From assembly GCA_945949375.1 (NCBI GenBank), contig CAMFEN010000019.1:1-10796 (forward strand): 10,796 bases of DNA, written 5' to 3'. This document shows positions 7,001 through 10,796 of this stretch, in pieces. The DNA is from an uncultured Bacteroidales bacterium (lineage in GTDB: Bacteria > Bacteroidota > Bacteroidia > Bacteroidales > Paludibacteraceae). The translations under genes were made by a program, and so were the position numbers. A model generated the notes under the pieces. It did not search any database. It saw nothing but the letters and a program-made list of their open reading frames with translations, and was not told the DNA's origin. Every line of letters starts with the position of its first letter. The stretch's first letter is position 1.

Positions 7001-7580
7001 AGAAAGTTCTGTGGTGGTGATAAGCAGGGACAAGGAGGGGCAGCCTATCGGCTATGCCAAACTCGGAAACAACCACCATATTGCCGTCTACCGCGATAAG
7101 GAAGGTAAACCGCATGATTTGCCAGTTAGTTTCTGGCAAGCCGTAGAACGCAAGCGATACGGGTTGCCCGTAGTCGTAGAGCAGCCGCAAGCGCTATGGA
7201 GCGATTTGCTGGATAGGGAGGACATTCCGCAAGCCGTTTTGGAAAGCCTGCCGCACGACGATTGGGAGTTCGTGCTGTCGATGCAGCAAAACGAGATGTT
7301 TATCTTGGGCTTGGATGATTGCGAGTTTGAGACGGCGATGCAGGAGAAGGATTATCGAACGCTGAACAAATATCTCTATCGCGTGCAAAAGATAGCACAT
7401 AATGATTATTTTTTCCGCTATCATACCGAAACAAAGGTAGATGATAAATACGAAGGTAAATTGGATATGGGAAAAAGCCAAGCAATGGGGAAACTGAAAC
7501 GATTACAAAGTTTAGGTGCTTTAATTGCCCAACATCCTCATAAAGTGCATATCAATATATTAGGCGAGATAACGGTATGA
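4038..7580 (+). CDS. cas9: Cas9 RNA-guided endonuclease, type II-C
   Basis: This 1180-residue nuclease cuts DNA matching the crRNA, using RuvC and HNH sites. RuvC-I is GLDLGVGSIGWAL with Asp19. The Arg-rich bridge helix is about 66-90 (DRTARRTARKGLNRYQQRR). RuvC-II has HVELARKL with Glu553. The HNH domain spans about 605-680 with EIEHIIPQS (His634), Asn657, and a Cys4 zinc site (Cys612, Cys615, Cys653, Cys656). RuvC-III is IDHRHHAIDAL with His807 and Asp810. The remainder, about 850-1180, should be the wedge and PAM-interacting region. All catalytic residues are present, so it should be active. A tandem KKDG duplication lies just after HNH (about 692-699). The ATG at 4038 has no Shine-Dalgarno sequence but lies 18 codons before the RuvC Asp, which fits the family. 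The last four bases overlap cas1. Confidence 0.97.
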   Translation: MATNKETIENGSRKVLGLDLGVGSIGWALIEEQDGQLRQIVGMGSRIVPIESTDVDKFSKGQAITINADRTARRTARKGLNRYQQRRAALTERLRAKGMLPDFQAERQIGLWELRSNAATPGCQLSLQQIGRVLYHLNQKRGYKHSKADEGGDKKQTDYVEKVNSRYATLKEEGLTIGQHMYQQLVASAVMRPSGPYYTFRVKGEVYPRAAYMEEFDRIMEVQKAFYPDVLTDEWIAEVRNRVIFYQRPLKSCKHLVSLCEFESKPFTIPATGKVITIGPKCAPRTSPLAQLCAAWEAVNNIELTNQEMEKYPITVAERQAMVEHLCTHDKLSIKDVQKILGLPAKSEWKGTKQLDKGIKGNSTLLQLRKALEGLEKGKIDDLLAQDLPIQSVDMVDEVTGEVLTRTQIAPSAEDSTLYRLWHSIYSIHDEGELRHTLQKTFDIHDESALDALCKIDFVKPGYSNKSHKFIRKILPYLMEGMKYSEACEAVAVNHSNSQTAAERDSRMLLSQIPLIKKGELRQPLVEKILNQMINVVNALRAEYGEIDEVHVELARKLKQSQSERETDDKRNSENEKRNKEVADRIKEEYGLTPTRARILKYKLWEESEHKCFYCEKGISAAEVLNGSDGEIEHIIPQSVLFDDSFSNKVLACRACNQAKGNRTAREFMEKKSAGEYEAYLQRVERLHNGGKKDGKKDGKISDPKYQHLLWRTEDIPSDFIDRQLRQSQYISRKAMEILQQSIRLVSATSGSVTDFLRHTWGYDEILHTLNFPRYQAAEMTAVVRTKSGREEERIKDWSKRIDHRHHAIDALTIALTKPYYIQKLNRLKASHEEMIAVVRQQDYHWDAEYSLVEKWLLSQPHFSTQEVLEKVDGILVSFRAGKKVTSPGKRYVHRNGKRVLVQQGLLVPRGALTEETIYGKLGDQYVVKYPLTHPSFKVKNIVDPTIKRLVEERLASCGGNAKNAFADVLKSADGMVIKSVRCYTGLKESSVVVISRDKEGQPIGYAKLGNNHHIAVYRDKEGKPHDLPVSFWQAVERKRYGLPVVVEQPQALWSDLLDREDIPQAVLESLPHDDWEFVLSMQQNEMFILGLDDCEFETAMQEKDYRTLNKYLYRVQKIAHNDYFFRYHTETKVDDKYEGKLDMGKSQAMGKLKRLQSLGALIAQHPHKVHINILGEITV

Positions 7581-8503
7581 TAAAGCGTGTGCTATGTTTC
7601 TCTCACCCTGCCTACCTGAGTGTGCGGCTCAAGCAGTTGGTGGTCAAACTGCCGGAGGTGGAGCATGCTCCCAACTTGCCTGCTATCGTTAAGGAAGAGA
7701 GTGTGCGCACTATCCCGATAGAGGATATCGGCGTAGTGGTATTAGATAATCCGCAAATCACTATCACGCAGGCAGTTATGGATGCATTGCTCGCCAATAA
7801 TTGTGCCTTGATTACCTGCGATGAGAAACACCATCCCGTGGGGCTACACCTACCTTTGGACGGGCATACCCTGCAAAATGAGTTGTTTCGCAAGCAGATA
7901 GATGCCTCCGAGCCGCTCAAGAAGCAAATGTGGCAGCAGACGGTCGCCTGCAAGATTGCAGGGCAGGCACACATGCTGCGTGCACAGCAGATAGATTGTC
8001 CGAACATGAAGGCATGGGCGCAGCAGGTGCGTTCCGGCGATGCAGATAACTTAGAAGGACGGGCTGCGGCTTTCTATTGGAAGAACCTTTTCCATGACCC
8101 CGACTTCACACGGGGGCAAGAGGGTATGCCGCCTAACAACCTGCTCAATTACGGATATGCGATCGTGCGTGCGATGATGGCTCGCTCGCTGGTGGCTGCG
8201 GGCTTGTTGCCGACATTGGGTATTCATCACCACAATCGATACAATGCCTACTGCCTTGCCGACGACATCATGGAGCCGTATCGCCCGTTGGTGGATATGC
8301 TGGTGGTGGATATCATGCAGAAGCGCGAGGACATATCCACGCTGAGCATAGAGATAAAGCGCGACCTCTTGTCGCTATCCACTATGGATGTGCAGATTGG
8401 CGGAAAGCGTAGTCCGATGATGATAGCCATGCAGACCACCGCTACGAGTGTGCAGAAGTGTTTCACAGGCGAGGCGCGCAAAATCATTTATCCGGAATGG
8501 TAA
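7577..8503 (+). CDS. cas1: Cas1 CRISPR integrase, type II-C
   Basis: This 308-residue metal-dependent integrase works with Cas2 to insert new spacers at a repeat. The N-terminal beta domain includes IEDIGVVVLDNPQITIT. The catalytic helical domain carries Glu160 in NLEGRAAAFYW, His218 in LGIHHHNRYNAY and Asp229/Asp230 in LADDIMEPYRP, matching the Glu-His-Asp metal site of Cas1. The length is typical of type II Cas1. Its ATG overlaps the cas9 stop as ATGA, so translation is probably coupled. Its 3' end overlaps the best cas2 start by 7 bp. With no csn2 or cas4 nearby, the set cas9-cas1-cas2 defines subtype II-C. Confidence 0.97.
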   Translation: MIKRVLCFSHPAYLSVRLKQLVVKLPEVEHAPNLPAIVKEESVRTIPIEDIGVVVLDNPQITITQAVMDALLANNCALITCDEKHHPVGLHLPLDGHTLQNELFRKQIDASEPLKKQMWQQTVACKIAGQAHMLRAQQIDCPNMKAWAQQVRSGDADNLEGRAAAFYWKNLFHDPDFTRGQEGMPPNNLLNYGYAIVRAMMARSLVAAGLLPTLGIHHHNRYNAYCLADDIMEPYRPLVDMLVVDIMQKREDISTLSIEIKRDLLSLSTMDVQIGGKRSPMMIAMQTTATSVQKCFTGEARKIIYPEW

Positions 8504-8838
8504 GCAACGCACGCTTTAGCGAATATCGAATCATGTGGGTATTGGTGTTTTTTGATTTGCCCACCGACACGAAAAAGGCGCGTAGGGAATATGCCCTTTT
8601 TCGGAAGCAACTGCTGCAAGATGGTTTTACGATGTTTCAGTTTTCTATGTATGTACGCCACTGCCCGAGTGCGGAGAATGCGGATGTACATATCAAGCGC
8701 GTAAAGCGGATTTTGCCGCCTGAGGGCGATATTGGCATAATGCGTATCACGGATAAGCAGTTTGCAGATATGGAGATTTTCTCTTGCCGCCGAATCCGCC
8801 CTACGCAGATTCCTTCCCAACAGTTGGAACTATTTTGA
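8497..8838 (+). CDS. cas2: Cas2 CRISPR adaptation protein
   Basis: This 113-residue ferredoxin-fold protein forms the Cas1-Cas2 integration complex as a central dimer. It starts MVSNARFSEYRIMWVLVFFDLPT, with the conserved Asp20 after the first beta strand, then FRKQLLQDGFTMFQFSMYVRHC and ITDKQFADMEIF, and ends in QQLELF, as in Bacteroidota type II-C Cas2. I chose the ATG at 8497 because the FSEYRIMWVL segment before the first strand is conserved in relatives. An ATG at 8533 would remove it, and the open frame further upstream has no family sequence. It overlaps the cas1 stop by 7 bp and is the last gene of the cas operon. Confidence 0.95.
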   Translation: MVSNARFSEYRIMWVLVFFDLPTDTKKARREYALFRKQLLQDGFTMFQFSMYVRHCPSAENADVHIKRVKRILPPEGDIGIMRITDKQFADMEIFSCRRIRPTQIPSQQLELF

Positions 8839-8901
8839 TAGAGAAGAGACACGATGTACAAATTGAAATCAATATAGAACTCAAATAATAGGTCTATATA
8901 C

Positions 8902-8934
8902 AAAAAATGCAGCCCCCAAAAGGCTGCATTTTTT
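8902..8934. terminator. symmetric bidirectional terminator between cas2 and array
   Basis: AAAAAATGCAGCC (8902-8914), a 7-nt loop and GGCTGCATTTTTT (8922-8934) form a perfect 13-bp stem with an A run on the left and a T run on the right. It can therefore end the rightward cas mRNA and the leftward array RNA alike. Confidence 0.9.
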
Positions 8935-8936
8935 AA

Positions 8937-8986
8937 TTCTATAACACATCGCAAGTTGCTGATTATCATCAAGTTCTAAACAATAA
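8937..8986. repeat. inverted partial copies of the CRISPR repeat at the cas2-side array edge
   Basis: TTCTATAACA (8937-8946) and AGTTCTAAACAA (8972-8983) both resemble the reverse complement of the repeat start (AGTTCTATAACAAC). The first is exact over 10 bases; the second lacks one base. The nearer one is 3 bp from the first repeat and forms a near palindrome with it. They may be repeat relics, RNA-folding arms or an integration anchor. Confidence 0.55.
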
Positions 8987-10486
8987 GTTGTTATAGAACT
9001 ATTAGATTACAAAATTTCAAAGACATACACAACTTTCGGACTATGAACAACCCGCGCTTCGCAGTTGTTATAGAACTATTAGATTACAAAATTTCAAAGA
9101 CATACACAACCTATCGCCGGCGCATTGGTCAACTTGATACGTTGTTATAGAACTATTAGATTACAAAATTTCAAAGACATACACAACCTTTGTTTCCTTG
9201 CTCTGCGGTCGTGTATGGTTGTTATAGAACTATTAGATTACAAAATTTCAAAGACATACACAACCAACAGAGTTTTACAAGTTCCTTTCAGATGGTTGTT
9301 ATAGAACTATTAGATTACAAAATTTCAAAGACATACACAACTGACCACCCTTGACAAACTGCAAGAAGCCAGTTGTTATAGAACTATTAGATTACAAAAT
9401 TTCAAAGACATACACAACATCCTAAACATCGTCCTCGCCTATCTCAAAGTTGTTATAGAACTATTAGATTACAAAATTTCAAAGACATACACAACAGGAT
9501 GTAATATATACATACGCGCTTGGTTGTTGTTATAGAACTATTAGATTACAAAATTTCAAAGACATACACAACTATTGAACTTTTAGGTATTAAAGATTAC
9601 TGTTGTTATAGAACTATTAGATTACAAAATTTCAAAGACATACACAACTAGCGAGATTGCTTCCTCGGAATTTTCCAAGTTGTTATAGAACTATTAGATT
9701 ACAAAATTTCAAAGACATACACAACGCGCAGAGTGGTGAGAAGAAATGAAGGATAGTTGTTATAGAACTATTAGATTACAAAATTTCAAAGACATACACA
9801 ACCGGTGCGCCGAGTATGAGTATGCGTTTAGGTTGTTATAGAACTATTAGATTACAAAATTTCAAAGACATACACAACAAACGTGATACGCTTTTCCCTT
9901 CCTTTCGGGTTGTTATAGAACTATTAGATTACAAAATTTCAAAGACATACACAACTGTGTGTTATAGTGATAAAATAATGAAACCGTTGTTATAGAACTA
10001 TTAGATTACAAAATTTCAAAGACATACACAACAACTCGTTGCAAGGGTTGATAACGCCGTTTGTTGTTATAGAACTATTAGATTACAAAATTTCAAAGAC
10101 ATACACAACCTGTAACCCTGACCAAAGTGCCTGCGTCGTGTTGTTATAGAACTATTAGATTACAAAATTTCAAAGACATACACAACACGTGGGCAGCACG
10201 AAGGCAAAAGAGTATAGTTGTTATAGAACTATTAGATTACAAAATTTCAAAGACATACACAACTACCTACGCAGAACTTAAAGCCCTCAAGGGGTTGTTA
10301 TAGAACTATTAGATTACAAAATTTCAAAGACATACACAACGCGACTCCGCCATCGGCAGATAGACCTTCCGTTGTTATAGAACTATTAGATTACAAAATT
10401 TCAAAGACATACACAACCTTGTAATTGTCGCTTGTAGTTTTCATCGCGTTGTTATAGAACTATTAGATTACAAAATTTCAAAGACA
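8987..10486 (-). CRISPR. type II-C CRISPR array, 20 repeats and 19 spacers
   Basis: Repeats are 47 bp. On the + strand they begin GTTGTTATAGAACTATTAG and end AAAGACATACACAAC. They start at 8987, 9064, 9141, 9218, 9295, 9372, 9449, 9526, 9602, 9679, 9756, 9832, 9909, 9986, 10063, 10140, 10217, 10294, 10371 and 10448. The first 19 read as identical. The last follows the consensus only to 10486 and then diverges (AAGAGAGT in place of the final TACACAAC). Spacers are 30 bp, except two of 29 bp (9573-9601 and 9803-9831). The tracrRNA anti-repeat and a leftward promoter at 10514-10545 show transcription on the minus strand. In that reading the repeat begins GTTGTGTATGTCTTTG and its 5' half pairs with the tracrRNA. 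Each spacer is then followed by an intact repeat, so all 19 crRNAs should be usable. Confidence 0.98.
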
Positions 10487-10513
10487 AAGAGAGTCTATTT
10501 CAAAAAGATGCTG

Positions 10514-10545
10514 CAAAGGTACTACTTTTTTTTGAAATATGCAAA
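10514..10545 (-). promoter_or_regulatory. leader promoter of the CRISPR array
   Basis: On the minus strand TTTG (10545-10542), a 20-bp spacer and TACCTTTG (10521-10514) match the Bacteroidota consensus fully. The start should be near 10507, about 20 nt before the degenerate first repeat. The region from TTTGC through the A run closely resembles the tracrRNA and cas9 promoters. Confidence 0.85.
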
Positions 10546-10582
10546 TGAATACTAAATGTTAATGTTGCAAGTGTTGCAAAAG

Positions 10583-10648
10583 ACCCTCTAAATCTCCCTT
10601 AAAGGGAGACTTTGGGTTCTCCCCTTAAAGGGGGATATAGAGGTGGTC
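10583..10648. repeat. inverted-repeat element with two CTCCC/GGGAG palindromes
   Basis: Imperfect ends GACCCTCTAAATC and GATATAGAGGTGGTC face each other. Inside are two palindromes, CTCCC-TTAAA-GGGAG and CCCC-TTAAA-GGGG. The left half matches the reversed coding segment at about 3514-3543. It encodes nothing and is too small for a transposase; it looks like a small non-autonomous palindromic element. Confidence 0.65.
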
Positions 10649-10698
10649 TGCCCGGGGACGCAGGCAGGGACGGACTGGTAGCAGGCGGGGACGCCGGA
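10649..10698 (-). repeat. partial or rearranged copies of the GC-rich palindromic repeat
   Basis: CCCGGGGACGCAGGCAGGGACGG variants are followed by AGCAGGCGGGGACGCCGGAATT (10680-10701). The latter is the reversed element with its last part missing. The segment looks like broken or recombined copies of the family. Confidence 0.55.
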
Positions 10699-10734
10699 AT
10701 TTGACAAATTGACAATTTACAATCTGACCTGATT

Positions 10735-10764
10735 AGCAGGCGGGGACGCCTGCGTACCCGGACA
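10735..10764 (-). repeat. GC-rich palindromic repeat, right-end copy
   Basis: On the minus strand this 30-bp copy begins TGTCCGGGTACGCAGGCG. It matches the coding copy at 3481-3510 with a single base difference (A for G in TACG). The 7-bp hairpin with its 4-base loop is intact. Confidence 0.85.
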
Positions 10765-10772
10765 GGCGGTTG

Positions 10773-10796
10773 CAAAGGTACTACTTTTTTTTTTGA
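10773..10796 (-). promoter_or_regulatory. second leftward promoter, cut by the window edge
   Basis: TACCTTTG (10780-10773) and the following GTAGTA-run of A are the same as in the array promoter except for a longer A run. The matching TTTG box would lie at about 10801-10804, outside the window. No gene lies downstream before the array, so its target is unclear. Confidence 0.55.

Noticed and set aside
8458..8496. An upstream ATG extending cas2 by 13 codons.
   Set aside because: The added residues lie within the cas1 frame and do not resemble Cas2; the ATG at 8497 fits the conserved N-terminus.
8839..8986. A tracrRNA in the gap between cas2 and the array.
   Set aside because: Only short pieces of the repeat are present there (9-12 bases), without a nexus sequence. 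The gap at 3806-3892 has a full anti-repeat, promoter and terminator hairpin.
8987..10486. Promoters inside each repeat, as in Neisseria type II-C arrays.
   Set aside because: The minus-strand repeat has TTTG but no TAnnTTTG at the proper spacing, whereas a full consensus promoter stands outside the array.

Overview
The window looks like chromosomal DNA of a member of the Bacteroidota, probably Bacteroidales. Three things point there. Four leftward or rightward promoters fit the Bacteroidota sigma factor pattern (TTTG, about 20 bp, TAnnTTTG). The start codons have no clear Shine-Dalgarno sequences. The Cas proteins and the 47-bp CRISPR repeat with 30-bp spacers match the type II-C layout common in this phylum. 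I cannot name the genus from sequence alone.

Left part (1-3792, all rightward): the C-terminal end of a DUF389 membrane protein, a PnuC-type vitamin B3 transporter, a stub of a RhuM-family gene that looks broken, and a complete Uup-like ABC-F ATPase. GC-rich palindromic repeats are scattered here. One copy lies between DUF389 and pnuC. Others lie in frame inside the ABC-F gene, where they make up a roughly 60-residue low-complexity stretch plus a short loop in the first ATPase domain.

Centre and right (3793-10545): a complete type II-C CRISPR-Cas locus. In order it has a leftward tracrRNA with its own promoter, a rightward cas9 promoter, cas9 (1180 aa), cas1 and cas2 with overlapping ends, a symmetric terminator, and an array of 20 repeats and 19 spacers. 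The tracrRNA anti-repeat matches the + strand version of the repeat, so the array must be transcribed leftward, towards the cas genes. A promoter just right of the array fits this. The array transcript and the cas mRNA then converge on one 13-bp symmetric hairpin flanked by A and T runs. The tracrRNA, cas9 and array promoters are close relatives of one another. No csn2 or cas4 is present.

Right end (10546-10796): non-coding DNA made of the same palindromic repeat families that entered the ABC-F gene, bracketed by a second copy of the array-type promoter.

The points most worth following up are the in-frame repeat insertions in the ABC-F gene, the matched promoter set of the CRISPR locus, and the array polarity. 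The only degenerate repeat is at the promoter end, while inverted pieces of the repeat flank the cas2 end.
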